From Pseudomonadota bacterium (GTDB lineage: Bacteria > Pseudomonadota > Gammaproteobacteria > Burkholderiales > Burkholderiaceae_B), in the NCBI GenBank assembly GCA_023389155.1, contig JAEWEV010000008.1:62001-126000 (forward strand): a DNA stretch of 64,000 nucleotides, in the 5' to 3' direction. The notes under the pieces are model-generated. The model was not told the origin of the DNA, did not search any database, and saw only the letters and a program-made list of their open reading frames with translations. A program made the translations under genes and the position numbers. Shown here piece by piece: positions 35,032 through 45,008 of this stretch. Within the stretch, counting starts at the first letter, position 1; each line of letters starts with the position of its first letter.

Positions 35032-35625
35032 ATGTCAGACACGTCAAAAAAAATAGAAGCGCAACAGCGCGAAATGCCCGAGCCGTACGAAGGGAATCGC
35101 CCGGTCCCGTGGCTGGTCATTATTATCGTGAGCGCCATCTTCGCCTGGGCTATCGGTTATATCGCGTGGACGCATCAAACCACGGCTCCGGTCTTTGGGG
35201 ATCGGCGTACTGAAGCCGATTTCAAGGTAGCGGCCGCGGGCGACGGGCCGATCGATGGCGCCCAAATTTATACCGCCCAGTGTGCTGCCTGTCATCAGGC
35301 TACAGGACTCGGTCTTCCAGGTGTCTTTCCGCCGCTGGCCGAATCAGAGTGGGTTCTGGGCAAGCCTGAAATTCTTGCGAAGATTGTCTTGCATGGCGTC
35401 AGCGGCGATTTGACTGTTAACGGAACCCATTACAACGGCCTGATGCCCACGTTCCAGGACAAACTGAATGATGCGGAGATTGCCGCGGTGCTCACGCATA
35501 TCCGCAGCAGTTTCGGTAATAGCGCCGACAAGGTCGATGCCGAGTTGGTCAAGCTTGAGCGTACCGCCTCGCAAGGCAAAAGCGGCCCGTGGAATGGGGA
35601 CGCCGAGTTGCGAGAGATGAAATAA
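35032..35625 (+). CDS. Membrane-anchored monoheme cytochrome c, CcoP-like
   Basis: 197 residues. A helix at about residues 25-43 anchors one cytochrome c domain with heme site CAACH (about residues 84-88), GLPGVFPPLAES and the axial Met region GLMPTFQDKLNDAEIAAVLTHIR. Standard CcoP/FixP has two heme-c sites; only one CxxCH is present here, so this is a reduced version or a cytochrome replacing CcoP. Its place directly after ccoO makes it the electron entry subunit of the oxidase. CcoQ is absent from the cluster. Confidence 0.85.
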   Translation: MSDTSKKIEAQQREMPEPYEGNRPVPWLVIIIVSAIFAWAIGYIAWTHQTTAPVFGDRRTEADFKVAAAGDGPIDGAQIYTAQCAACHQATGLGLPGVFPPLAESEWVLGKPEILAKIVLHGVSGDLTVNGTHYNGLMPTFQDKLNDAEIAAVLTHIRSSFGNSADKVDAELVKLERTASQGKSGPWNGDAELREMK

Positions 35626-35641
35626 CCAGCAGGTCAATGAG

Positions 35642-36316
35642 ATGAAACTCATTCTCTCTTTGTTGGCAACAGTCATGTTTGGTGTTGGCGCCATCTATCT
35701 GCAGACCGATGGATTTACCGCCGTCACTACCGAGACGGCGCGCCGTAACAGTATTGCGCAGCAACCCCGCCCGGTTCCCGATGCACAACTTGACGCAGGT
35801 GATGGCGTCGATAGCACGCTGCTGCATATGCTCAAAGCCGATGGCCGCGTGACCATCATCGATTTCATCTACACACGATGCATGTCAATTTGCCGGGCCA
35901 TGGGATCAGATTTTCAGCAATTACAGGCCTATATTGAACAAAACCAGCTGGGCAATCGGGTTCGCTTGCTGAGCATCAGTTTTGATCCTGCCGATGACGC
36001 CAAAAGTCTGAACGATTATGCAAAGTCGATGAAGGCCGATTCACGATACTGGCAGTTTGTCATGCCGACCCGCCAGAACGAACGGCAGGCTTTGCTTGAG
36101 ACATTTGGTATTACCGTGATTCCAACCGAACTGGGCCAGTTCGAGCACAACGCCGCATATCATATCGTTACACCGGACGGACGACTGTCGCGGGTTGTAG
36201 ATTTTACCGAACCGCGTCTGGCACTGATCTACAGCCTGTCGCTACGTGCCGCAATTTCTGCAGCTGCCGCGATCCCCTCCCCTTATTCCGCTGTGGCTTT
36301 TTCGGATTCGCCCTAA
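35642..36316 (+). CDS. Sco1/SenC family copper chaperone
   Basis: 224 residues. An N-terminal helix (about residues 3-20) anchors a thioredoxin-like domain with the copper-binding CMSIC (Cys80 and Cys84) in FIYTRCMSIC and the distal His in NAAYHIVTPDG. Sco proteins deliver copper or reduce cysteines during assembly of heme-copper oxidases. It lies 17 nt after the cytochrome gene and is part of the oxidase cluster. The C-terminal tail after about residue 195 is not typical of the family. Confidence 0.88.
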   Translation: MKLILSLLATVMFGVGAIYLQTDGFTAVTTETARRNSIAQQPRPVPDAQLDAGDGVDSTLLHMLKADGRVTIIDFIYTRCMSICRAMGSDFQQLQAYIEQNQLGNRVRLLSISFDPADDAKSLNDYAKSMKADSRYWQFVMPTRQNERQALLETFGITVIPTELGQFEHNAAYHIVTPDGRLSRVVDFTEPRLALIYSLSLRAAISAAAAIPSPYSAVAFSDSP

Positions 36317-36322
36317 TCGAGG

Positions 36323-36913
36323 ATGGAAAATAAAATGCACATGCGCGCGAATATTGCCTTGTACGGAATAGCCAGCACCCTGTTGATGCTATTGGCAGGA
36401 CTGTTCCAGCAACCGTTAACGGCAAGCATGGCACTGCACATGCTGGTGCACATTCCCATGATTTTGGTCTCGGGCATGCTGGCCGAATGCGTCTTGTACG
36501 CTCGCGGCCAGGCACGCCAATACCGGTCCTATAACGAGTATGGCGTGCCAGGATTACTACTGGCGACGTTTGCGAGTGCCTATTGGATGATTCCGAAAGC
36601 ACTGGACGATGTACTGACCTCTGTTCCGCTCAATATACTCAAATTTGCCGGGTTGTTTCTGGTTGGCATGATATTGATGGATTCCTTGCGGCAGGCCAAC
36701 CGGGTTATCATTCTATTTTTCCTTGGCAGCTTTTCCTGGATGGCGGCCGTCATCGGGCTGGTGTATCAGGACAGTACAACAAGGCTATGCAATTTTTATC
36801 TGTTAAGCGACCAGGAAATTGCAGGAAAAGGCCTGGTCTTTCTGGCTATTGCTTTGCCGGTATATTGGCTGCTTTCCGAAATTAAGCCTATCTGGCATTT
36901 TCTGAAGCGCTGA
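36323..36913 (+). CDS. Multi-pass membrane protein of the cbb3 cluster, function unknown
   Basis: 196 residues with about six hydrophobic helices. The stretch SMALHMLVHIPMILVSGML recalls the His-Met-rich helix of CtaG-type oxidase assembly proteins (MVQHM), but the protein is shorter and I cannot place it in that family with certainty. It follows the Sco gene by 6 nt, so it is probably an assembly factor or accessory subunit of the oxidase. An ATG at 36335 is an alternative start with better spacing to the upstream GAGG. Confidence 0.7.
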   Translation: MENKMHMRANIALYGIASTLLMLLAGLFQQPLTASMALHMLVHIPMILVSGMLAECVLYARGQARQYRSYNEYGVPGLLLATFASAYWMIPKALDDVLTSVPLNILKFAGLFLVGMILMDSLRQANRVIILFFLGSFSWMAAVIGLVYQDSTTRLCNFYLLSDQEIAGKGLVFLAIALPVYWLLSEIKPIWHFLKR

Positions 36914-36940
36914 CCTGCAGCTTTTCTTGTGACAGTAGCG

Positions 36941-38692
36941 TCATTCACGTTTTTGCCAGCGCATGGCGATGATTCTTGCCTGCCGCAAATTGCGGCAATA
37001 GGTTAAAGCACCGGTTCGTTTTCTGAAACCAGCACGGTGCAGTTTGACAATCATTCTTGTCTGTAAGCCCGTAAAAATCAGTCCGATGCCTTCATGATGC
37101 ATTTCATCTACAAGCGATCGAAGCGCAAAAATTGCCGTTCCGTCCATGCTTGGTACATCGTGCATGTCTAGAATGACAGTACGGATATTCGGATCGACGA
37201 TATGAAGAGATGTCAGTGCTTTCTCGGCAGCGCCAAAAAACAGCGGGCCATTGATATCGTAGACAGCCACCTCGCCCGGCAGTTCGTCAAGCACCGGATT
37301 TTCACTATTTTGGATGCGCTCGGTGCTGGTCAATATTGCCATGCGCCGAATGAATAGTGCTGCAGCCAGCCCGATACCGACCCCAACGGCCAGCACCATA
37401 TCAAAAATGACGGTAAGGCTGAAGCAGGTGAGCAGAATGGCGACATCGCCGGGCGGAGCCGCCCGCAGCGTATGCACGAAGTGGCGCGCTTCGCTCATGT
37501 TCCAGGCTACGACAAGCAGCAAGGCAGCAAGCGATGCCATGGGTACCAGGCCGAGAAATTCAGCGAAGGCAATGACGGAAAAAAGCACGAAAATCGCATG
37601 CACAATTGCTGCTATGGGTGAACGGGCGCCACTGCGTATATTCGTTGCTGTTCGTGCAAGAGCGGCGGTTGCCGTAATTCCGCCAAAAAATGGCGCGACA
37701 AGATTTCCCAGTCCCTGGCCGATGAGTTCTGCGTTGGGATCATGCTTTGTTTTTGTCATTCCATCCGCTACAACTGCACACAGGAGAGATTCGATCGCTC
37801 CCAGTACGGCAATGGCAAAGGCAGGCCCCAGCAGTTTACGGATTAAATCAAAACTGAGCTCCATGGGCTGACCATCGGCTCCTGGCATGAGCCAGGGCAA
37901 ACCAAAGGTTGGCGCGATTGGCGGAATTCCACTACCCGTTTCACCATTGGCCGCCCAGGTAAATCTTGACGCAATAGTCTCTACGACATTTCCATCAGCG
38001 TGATTCCCCAGGCTTTGATTAATCGCGTAGGCAGCAATGGCGCCGATAATCAGTCCTATTAGCGGAGCGGGGATCGGTAAACGCAGTTTTGGCCATACAA
38101 TCATGACAAAAAGCGAAAACGCGCCAATAAATAGTTCAAACGGATTAATGGTCGGCAGTGATAATAAGATTTGGTGAAGGTTATCGATAACATTCTCACC
38201 GTGCGCCGCCAGACTCAAACCCAGGAAATCCGGTAATTGCAATACGGCAATAACAACGGCAATGCCGGCCGTAAATCCAAGGACGACCGGATATGGCACA
38301 AACTGGATAAGGCGCCCCATGCGGGCAATGCCCAAGGCCATGAGAATAAAGCCAGCCATGATCGAAGCAATCAACAGCCCTGCCAGGCCATATTGCTGAA
38401 CAATTGGGAATAATATAACCACGAATGCCGCTGTTGGACCGGAAACATTGAAGCGGGTGCCGCCGGTTAGCGGGATGAAAGCACCAGCGACAATCGCAGT
38501 GTACAGGCCATGCTGAGGCGGAACGCCAGTCGCAATAGCCAATGCCATCGACAACGGTACCGCTACCGTCCCCACCGTCAATCCGGCTAGCACGTCTTTA
38601 CGAAGATCCGAAATCCGGTACCCGTCCCTCCAGGCACTTCGCAGGCCTGTCGCAAGGCCGGGGAAATCAAAAAAAAGCCGGTAGCGCGCCAT
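36941..38692 (-). CDS. SulP family anion transporter with STAS domain
   Basis: 583 residues. About 12-14 helices with the family opening DVLAGLTVGTVAVPLSMALAIATGVPPQHGLYTA and NVSGPTAAFVVIL. A C-terminal STAS domain (about residues 450-560) contains TVILDMHDVPSMDGTAIFALRSLV. SulP proteins take up sulfate, bicarbonate or dicarboxylates, often with Na+ or H+. No carbonic anhydrase or sulfate gene is adjacent, so the substrate is open. It is convergent with the oxidase cluster, ending 27 bp away. AAGG lies before the ATG. Confidence 0.92.
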   Translation of the reverse strand: MARYRLFFDFPGLATGLRSAWRDGYRISDLRKDVLAGLTVGTVAVPLSMALAIATGVPPQHGLYTAIVAGAFIPLTGGTRFNVSGPTAAFVVILFPIVQQYGLAGLLIASIMAGFILMALGIARMGRLIQFVPYPVVLGFTAGIAVVIAVLQLPDFLGLSLAAHGENVIDNLHQILLSLPTINPFELFIGAFSLFVMIVWPKLRLPIPAPLIGLIIGAIAAYAINQSLGNHADGNVVETIASRFTWAANGETGSGIPPIAPTFGLPWLMPGADGQPMELSFDLIRKLLGPAFAIAVLGAIESLLCAVVADGMTKTKHDPNAELIGQGLGNLVAPFFGGITATAALARTATNIRSGARSPIAAIVHAIFVLFSVIAFAEFLGLVPMASLAALLLVVAWNMSEARHFVHTLRAAPPGDVAILLTCFSLTVIFDMVLAVGVGIGLAAALFIRRMAILTSTERIQNSENPVLDELPGEVAVYDINGPLFFGAAEKALTSLHIVDPNIRTVILDMHDVPSMDGTAIFALRSLVDEMHHEGIGLIFTGLQTRMIVKLHRAGFRKRTGALTYCRNLRQARIIAMRWQKRE

Positions 38693-39061
38693 TTTTGGTA
38701 AACCTTACAGTAACAAATATATCCTTGATTGCACGAAAACGCTCAAATTTGATATTAACACTTGCCTTTAGCGCGCAAATCAAAAATCATTCTGAACCCG
38801 TTTGGGGCAATAAATGGACGGTTCGAGCCAAATGACCGCCCATAGAGGACATTTTGTTCAAATTTGATCGAGTGATACAAAAGTTTCAACTGAAATACTG
38901 TGTAAACATGCTACTATTTTTGCGTTTCTTCTGTTCTGTCTGTTGCTGCCGGCGTACTCGGGGTTCGCCATGAGCAGCGCAGGGCCTATCCCGCTCGCAG
39001 ACATAGCGGCAAGGGGACTGCAGTCCTCCCATCCCCTGCTCCGTTTTTTACACGATGCCAC
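38693..39061. other. Intergenic leader of the RND efflux operon
   Basis: 369 bp between the divergent SulP gene and the efflux operon. It holds a short frame (38908-38973, 21 codons) encoding a peptide with four cysteines near its middle (FCSVCCCRR), without a Shine-Dalgarno. Further on are a 12-bp palindrome GGACTGCAGTCC (39015-39026) inside GGGGA...TCCCC arms (39013-39035), and a T-run (39043-39048) just before the gene start. This could be an attenuator-like leader; the evidence is structural only. No regulator gene (TetR, MarR) is adjacent. Confidence 0.4.
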
Positions 39062-40264
39062 ATGATTAAATCAGTGATTCCTATAACGAACAAGCCTTGC
39101 GGAAGTTTCTGTCAGTCTGCATTGACGCTTTTGTTTCTGCTTTTTTTCGCACTTATTATTGCGGGCTGTTCCCGGGATGAAAGCGCTAACGCGCCGGCAC
39201 CCAAGGCGGAAGAAGGCCCACCAGAGGTGAGTGTGACCACGTTGAAGACGCAACGCATCAGCTTTGAAACCGAATTGCCAGGACGTACCGTCTCCCCTCT
39301 GGTTGCCGAGATACGTCCGCAAGTGAACGGAATCATTCAGAAGCAGCTGTTTACCGAAGGAACCCAGGTAAAGGCGGGCCAGGTACTGTATCAGCTGGAT
39401 CCCGCGGTATATGAGGCCGAATATAATGCCGCCAGGGCCAGCGTGCGCAAGGCGGAGTCGACCCTGGCCAATGCCCGGACCGTGGCAAAACGTAACCGCG
39501 AGCTGGCACGCATCGATGCCATCAGCGCGCAAATCAACGAAACATCTCAGGCGGAAGCGCAACAGGCGGCAGCCGATCTGGCGGTGGCCAAGGCCCAGGA
39601 GCAGCGGGCAAAAATCAATCTTGACTATACCCGCATTGTTTCGCCCATTGATGGCTGGATTGAACTATCCAACGTCACGCCCGGTGCACTGGTCACCGCC
39701 AACCAGGCGACGGCCCTGACAACGGTTCAGCAGCTTGATCCGGTATATGTGCATGTCTCGCAATCTTCTGCTGAATTACTCCAGCTCCGGGATGATATTC
39801 AGGCCGGACGTCTTCAGGCCGCTTCCGAAAACGATGCGGTCATCCGCCTGCGACTGGAAAATGGTCAGTTGTACCCTCATACCGGGCGTCTGACTTTTTC
39901 CGGCGTTACGGTGGATGCCAGTACCGGCTCGATTACCCTGAGAGCGCAAGTGCCCAATCCTGAGCGTATACTGATGCCCGGCATGTACGTGCGGGCAGTC
40001 CTGGAAAATAACACGGGCGACCAGTCTGTGCTGGTCCCGCAACGAGCCGTCACGCGCAGGCCTGATGCCAGCACCGTTGCACTCATCGTGGACACGGCAG
40101 ACAAGATACAGGAGCGTTCCGTCGTTGTTGGTCGGGCAATCGGAGACAGCTGGCAGGTCCTCGACGGTCTTGCTGCAGGTGATCGGGTCGTCGTGGCCGG
40201 GTCTCAGCATGTCAGACCCGGTAGTCTGGTGCGGCCCATAGAATTGGCTAGCAAGCCGGGCTAG
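39062..40264 (+). CDS. RND efflux periplasmic adaptor (AcrA/MexA type)
   Basis: 400 residues. Signal peptide with lipobox IAGC, Cys36, so it is a lipoprotein anchored to the inner membrane. Domains: biotinyl-lipoyl-like halves (IRPQVNGIIQKQLFTEGTQVKAGQVLYQLDPAVYEAEYN and YTRIVSPIDGWI), an alpha-hairpin rich in Ala and Gln between, beta-barrel and membrane-proximal domain (VPQRAVTRRPDAS). It links the pump at 40275 to the channel at 43454. First gene of the tripartite operon. Confidence 0.93.
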   Translation: MIKSVIPITNKPCGSFCQSALTLLFLLFFALIIAGCSRDESANAPAPKAEEGPPEVSVTTLKTQRISFETELPGRTVSPLVAEIRPQVNGIIQKQLFTEGTQVKAGQVLYQLDPAVYEAEYNAARASVRKAESTLANARTVAKRNRELARIDAISAQINETSQAEAQQAAADLAVAKAQEQRAKINLDYTRIVSPIDGWIELSNVTPGALVTANQATALTTVQQLDPVYVHVSQSSAELLQLRDDIQAGRLQAASENDAVIRLRLENGQLYPHTGRLTFSGVTVDASTGSITLRAQVPNPERILMPGMYVRAVLENNTGDQSVLVPQRAVTRRPDASTVALIVDTADKIQERSVVVGRAIGDSWQVLDGLAAGDRVVVAGSQHVRPGSLVRPIELASKPG

Positions 40265-40274
40265 GGATCAGGGC

Positions 40275-43200
40275 ATGGCACAATTTTTCATCAGCCGACC
40301 GATCTTTGCATGGGTACTTTCCATTGTCATCATGCTTGCGGGGCTGGCGTCCATTCATACCCTTCCCCTTGAACAGTATCCGGATATTGCACCGCCGCGC
40401 GTAGCCATTACCGCCACTTACACTGGCGCATCTGCCAAAACCGTGGAAGATTCGGTGACGCAAGTCATCGAGCAGCAATTGAAAGGACTGGATAACCTGC
40501 TCTATATGCGCAGTACCAGCAACGCATCCGGACGTGCGCGTATTACCCTGACATTTGATGCGGGGACCAATATTGATGTGGCGCAAATGCAGGTACAAAA
40601 CCGTCTGCAACAGGCCATGTCCCGGCTTCCTCAGCAGGTTCAAAGCCGTGGAGTCACCGTCACAAAAGGCGGTGAAGAGTTCCTGATGGTGGTATCGCTT
40701 TATTCTGATGACGGCAGCGCCTCTCCAGTCGACGTAGGCGACTATATCACCAGTAATCTGGTGGATGTGATTAGTCGGATCGATGGCGTGGGCGAGGTGC
40801 AAACGCTGGGAACGGGCTATGCCATGCGCATCTGGCTTGATCCGACAAAACTGCGCAGCTATAACCTGATGCCATCTGACGTTACTTCTGCGATTCAGAA
40901 GCAGAATGTCCAGGTTTCAGCAGGTCAGCTTGGCTCACTGCCTGCCGCCCGCGACCAGCAACTGAACGCCACAATCACTGCCCGCAGCATGCTGCAAAAC
41001 GAAGAAGATTTCCGAAATGTGGTGCTTCGGGTATCGCCCGATGGAGCCATTGTGCGCATCCGTGATGTCGCCAGGGTTGAACTGGGCGCAGAAAACCTGA
41101 CCATTCGCTCCACGCTGGGCGGCTTGCCCGGCGCGGCGATGGGTATCATTGCCGCTGACGGCGCCAATGCCGTGGAAGTGGCGGATAACATTCGCGAGAA
41201 ACTCGCCGAGCTGGAGCCGTTTTTTCCGAGTAACTTGAAAACCTTTATCGGTGTGGATTCCACCCCGTTCATCAGTGCGTCCATTGATGAAGTGGTCAAG
41301 GTGCTGATGGAAGCGATGGTGCTGGTTGTGCTGGTAATTTATCTGTTCCTGCAGAACATCCGCGCCACGTTGATTCCAGCAATTGCGGTACCTGTTGTGC
41401 TTTTGGGGGTATTCGGCGTTTTATCGGTAGCCGGATTCTCGATCAATACGCTCACCCTTTTCGGTATGGTACTGGCCATTGGTCTGCTCGTGGATGACGC
41501 CATTGTGGTGGTGGAAAACGTCGAGCGTGTCATGCACGAGCAGGGATTGCCACCACGCGAGGCGACCGGAAAGTCGATGCGTGAAATCACCCCGGCGCTG
41601 GTGGGTATTACGCTCGTGCTATCGGCCGTTTTTATTCCCATGGCGTTCTTCGGCGGTTCTACTGGTGTGATTTACCGGCAGTTTTCAATTACCATCGTCT
41701 CGTCCATGGTGCTGTCAGTTACCGTCGCGTTGACACTGACTCCTGCCCTATGTGCTAGCCTGCTCAAACCGGTAAAAAAGGGGGATCACATCGACCCCTC
41801 GGCAGCGCGAAAAGGGCCACTGGGCTATCTTGATCGTTTTTTCATCGGTTTCAATCGCCGGTTTGACCGGACGGCAGACCGCTATCAGAGAACTGTCTCG
41901 GGCGTGGCGAAAAGACCTCGACGTGGACTGATAGTTTATGTCGTTATTTGCGTGGTCATGGGGTTTCTATTTGTGCGTCTGCCCACGTCTTTTCTGCCTT
42001 CCGAGGATCAGGGTGCCGTACGCTTGCAGATTACCCTGCCGGCTGGTGCGACTGACGCCCGTCTGCAACCGGTTATGCGCCAGATTGAGCAGTATTTTCT
42101 TAACCTGCCTGATGTGCGAAGCGTTACAAGCATTACCGGGCGAAGCGGTGACCAGAGTTCGGCCAATGCCTATGTCACACTGAAAGACTGGTCAGAGCGC
42201 CCTTTGCCTGAGCAATCTTCCGCCGCCATTGCCCAACGCGCAACAAAAGACCTGGCGCATATTCGTGATGCACGGATTATCGCCACACTGCCGCCGATAG
42301 TACGGGGACTGGGGTCCAGTTCGGGATTCAATTTCTTCCTGCAGGATATCAACGGTTTGGGACATGACGCGCTGGTCGATGCCAGCCGCAAGGCTCAGCA
42401 AATGCTTTCCGATAGACCGGAACTGGTCAATGTGCGCATCAATGCCCCGGAAGATACGGCAGAGTTTGCCGTAAAAATTGACGACGCAAAGGCCGGTGCA
42501 TTCAGCCTGAGTACCGATGCCATTGACAGCACATTATCTACGGCGATGGGGGGCACCTACGTGAACGACTTCCTGGATCGCGGACGGGTCAAGCGCGTGT
42601 ACGTACAGGGTGACACCCCATTCCGGATGTTGCCTAGCGATATCGATCAATGGAATGTGAGAAATACGCTTGGGGACATGGTTCCCTTCACCGCGTTCTC
42701 CAGTACGAGCTGGACTTTTGGTTCGCCCCAACTGAGTCGCTATAACGGCAGTCCGGGGCTTGAGTTCCAGGGCGATGCCGCACCGGGCGTCAGTTCTGGT
42801 GCCGCCATGCTGGCCATTGAAGATGTGCTCAAACAGATGCCTGCCGGCATTGGCTTCGAATGGACCGGCGCCTCGTTGCAGGAGCGAATCTCGGGCGCCC
42901 AGGCTCCCGTGCTCTATGCTATTTCCATTCTGTTCGTTTTTCTTTGTCTGGCGGCGCTGTATGAGAGTTGGTCAATACCGTTTGCCGTTATTTTGGTCGT
43001 CCCGTTGGGAATCGTTGGTGCGCTGACCTTTACCGCATTGCGGGAATTGCATAATGATGTTTTCTTCCAGGTGGGGCTGCTGACGACGGTTGGGCTGACA
43101 TCGAAAAATGCTATTCTGATTGTCGAGTTTGCCAAGCAGTTGCAGGAACAGGGCCGCTCTGTGCTGGAAGCCACGCTCATTGCCGTGCGACAGCGTCTGC

Positions 43201-43457
43201 GCCCTATTCTGATGACCTCGCTTGCTTTCGGTTTTGGCGTACTGCCGCTGGCTATCGGTACGGGCGCCGGAGCGGGAGGCCGACACGCAATTGGTACTGC
43301 CGTTCTGGGCGGTATGATAGTTGGTACCGCACTGAGCCTGTTTTTTGTGCCTCTGTTTTTTGTACTGGTGCGCAGTTTCCGCCGCAAGCGGCACCCGCAA
43401 GATGACACCCATGGCCCTCGCGCGGCGGACAGTGCCAGGACGAACGATTCAGTATGA
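40275..43457 (+). CDS. RND multidrug efflux pump (AcrB/MexB type)
   Basis: 1060 residues with 12 helices and two large periplasmic loops, the HAE1 layout. Start MAQFFISRPIFAWVLSI matches AcrB-type pumps. Proton-relay residues: Asp407-Asp408 in LLVDDAIVVVENVERV and the Lys near 940 in TSKNAILIVEFAK. It exports hydrophobic or amphipathic compounds driven by protons; the substrate range cannot be read. It begins 10 nt after the adaptor and overlaps the channel gene by 4 nt. Confidence 0.95.
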   Translation: MAQFFISRPIFAWVLSIVIMLAGLASIHTLPLEQYPDIAPPRVAITATYTGASAKTVEDSVTQVIEQQLKGLDNLLYMRSTSNASGRARITLTFDAGTNIDVAQMQVQNRLQQAMSRLPQQVQSRGVTVTKGGEEFLMVVSLYSDDGSASPVDVGDYITSNLVDVISRIDGVGEVQTLGTGYAMRIWLDPTKLRSYNLMPSDVTSAIQKQNVQVSAGQLGSLPAARDQQLNATITARSMLQNEEDFRNVVLRVSPDGAIVRIRDVARVELGAENLTIRSTLGGLPGAAMGIIAADGANAVEVADNIREKLAELEPFFPSNLKTFIGVDSTPFISASIDEVVKVLMEAMVLVVLVIYLFLQNIRATLIPAIAVPVVLLGVFGVLSVAGFSINTLTLFGMVLAIGLLVDDAIVVVENVERVMHEQGLPPREATGKSMREITPALVGITLVLSAVFIPMAFFGGSTGVIYRQFSITIVSSMVLSVTVALTLTPALCASLLKPVKKGDHIDPSAARKGPLGYLDRFFIGFNRRFDRTADRYQRTVSGVAKRPRRGLIVYVVICVVMGFLFVRLPTSFLPSEDQGAVRLQITLPAGATDARLQPVMRQIEQYFLNLPDVRSVTSITGRSGDQSSANAYVTLKDWSERPLPEQSSAAIAQRATKDLAHIRDARIIATLPPIVRGLGSSSGFNFFLQDINGLGHDALVDASRKAQQMLSDRPELVNVRINAPEDTAEFAVKIDDAKAGAFSLSTDAIDSTLSTAMGGTYVNDFLDRGRVKRVYVQGDTPFRMLPSDIDQWNVRNTLGDMVPFTAFSSTSWTFGSPQLSRYNGSPGLEFQGDAAPGVSSGAAMLAIEDVLKQMPAGIGFEWTGASLQERISGAQAPVLYAISILFVFLCLAALYESWSIPFAVILVVPLGIVGALTFTALRELHNDVFFQVGLLTTVGLTSKNAILIVEFAKQLQEQGRSVLEATLIAVRQRLRPILMTSLAFGFGVLPLAIGTGAGAGGRHAIGTAVLGGMIVGTALSLFFVPLFFVLVRSFRRKRHPQDDTHGPRAADSARTNDSV

Positions 43458-44938
43458 CATATTCCTTCAACTCCTTGCGTCGATTGATTACGTTGAGCAT
43501 TCCCTTGCTGGGCCTGACTGCCTGCGTAAATCTGGCGCCTGAGTATCACCAGCCCGGCGCGCCCGTCGCCGGGAGCTGGCCCCAGAATCCTGCGTCATCA
43601 GCGACTGTGGCATTACCGAGCGCAAGCGACCTGGACTGGCAGCAATTTTTCACGGATGGCCGCCTGCGCGATGTCGTGCGACTGGGCCTGCAGAATAACC
43701 GCGACTTGCGCATTGCCACATTAAATATTGAACGCGCACGAGCCCAATATGGCATTGCCAGGGCAGACGGTCTCCCTGCTGTCGGTGTTGACGCGCAGGC
43801 AAGCCGCAGCCGAACCCCGGCCAGCATATCCAATTCCGGAGAAACCACGCTCTCGACCCGTTATAGCGTCGACCTGGGATTGACCAGCTACGAAATCGAT
43901 TTTTTCGGAAAAATTCGTAACCTTAAGGCTGCTGCCATGCAGCGTTACCTGGCTGCCCAGGAAAGCAGACGCAGTGCCCAGATCAGTCTGGTGAGTGAGA
44001 TCGCGGCGGCCTGGCTGCAGCTCGAAGCGACCGGCCAGCAATTGCAGCTGGCGCGCAGCACCCTGCAGAATCAGCAGAAATCGCATGATCTGGTCCGCCG
44101 AATGCATGACCTTGGCGCGGAATCCGGCCTGACACTGGCGCAATCTCAAAGCACCGTGGACGCGGCAAGGGTCAAGGTCGCCGAATATGAAACCGCGCTG
44201 GAGCAGGATAAAAATGCGCTTACCCTTTTGACCGGCACTCCAGTGCCGGACGCCCTGCTCCCTCCCCCCGATTTCGCTCTGAAGGGACGTGCCGTGTCGC
44301 GCCTGGTTATGCCACCCGCCGGTCTCCCATCCTCCGTGCTGCAGCAACGTCCTGATGTTCTGTCTGCAGAACACGATCTGATTGCTGCCAACGCCGATAT
44401 CGGTGCTGCGCGCGCTGCATTTTTCCCGAGCATTTCACTGCTGGGGTCAGCGGGGACGGCCAGCAGCAGTCTGTCAGGCCTATTTGGCGGTGGAACACGT
44501 GCCTGGACCTTTGCCCCATCCATCAGTCTGCCGATCTTTGATGGCGGTGCCAACCGTGCAAATCTGGATCTGAGTAAAGCACAGCGGGATATTCTGGTCG
44601 CGACTTACGAAAAAACCATTCAGACCGCATTCCGGGAAGTGGCTGATGCCCTGGCAGTGCGTTCCACGATCTCCTCGCGGCTCGGCGCGCAACAATCCCT
44701 GGTCGACTCGACCTACCGCAGCTTCCAGTTGTCCAACGCCCTTTTTACACGAGGCGGCGGCAGCGGATTTCTGGAGGTGCTTGACGCTCAGCGTGCTTAC
44801 TACACGGCACAGCAGGATCTGATTACACTGCGTCTGGCTGAACAGTTGAACCGTCTTGCCCTTTTCAAAACTCTGGGAGGGGGGTGGCAGCAGTTACCCG
44901 AAAATCCACCGATTCCCCGCACAGGTGCAGGGTCATAA
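43454..44938 (+). CDS. Outer-membrane efflux channel lipoprotein (OprM/NodT family)
   Basis: 494 residues. Lipobox LTAC with Cys24; two OEP repeats with ENNRDLRIATLNIERARAQYGIARAD-type alpha-barrel sequence, FFPSISLLGSAG and FREVADAL. Forms the trimeric TolC-like duct of the RND system. The start overlaps the pump stop (ATGA, 43454-43457). Ohr follows 71 bp later. Confidence 0.93.
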   Translation: MTYSFNSLRRLITLSIPLLGLTACVNLAPEYHQPGAPVAGSWPQNPASSATVALPSASDLDWQQFFTDGRLRDVVRLGLQNNRDLRIATLNIERARAQYGIARADGLPAVGVDAQASRSRTPASISNSGETTLSTRYSVDLGLTSYEIDFFGKIRNLKAAAMQRYLAAQESRRSAQISLVSEIAAAWLQLEATGQQLQLARSTLQNQQKSHDLVRRMHDLGAESGLTLAQSQSTVDAARVKVAEYETALEQDKNALTLLTGTPVPDALLPPPDFALKGRAVSRLVMPPAGLPSSVLQQRPDVLSAEHDLIAANADIGAARAAFFPSISLLGSAGTASSSLSGLFGGGTRAWTFAPSISLPIFDGGANRANLDLSKAQRDILVATYEKTIQTAFREVADALAVRSTISSRLGAQQSLVDSTYRSFQLSNALFTRGGGSGFLEVLDAQRAYYTAQQDLITLRLAEQLNRLALFKTLGGGWQQLPENPPIPRTGAGS

Positions 44939-45008
44939 TCCCGGTTTGCGGGGCAATGATGCTATAACTGACCCATCGTTTGTATCCATTCCTACTCTCA
45001 AGGAGATC

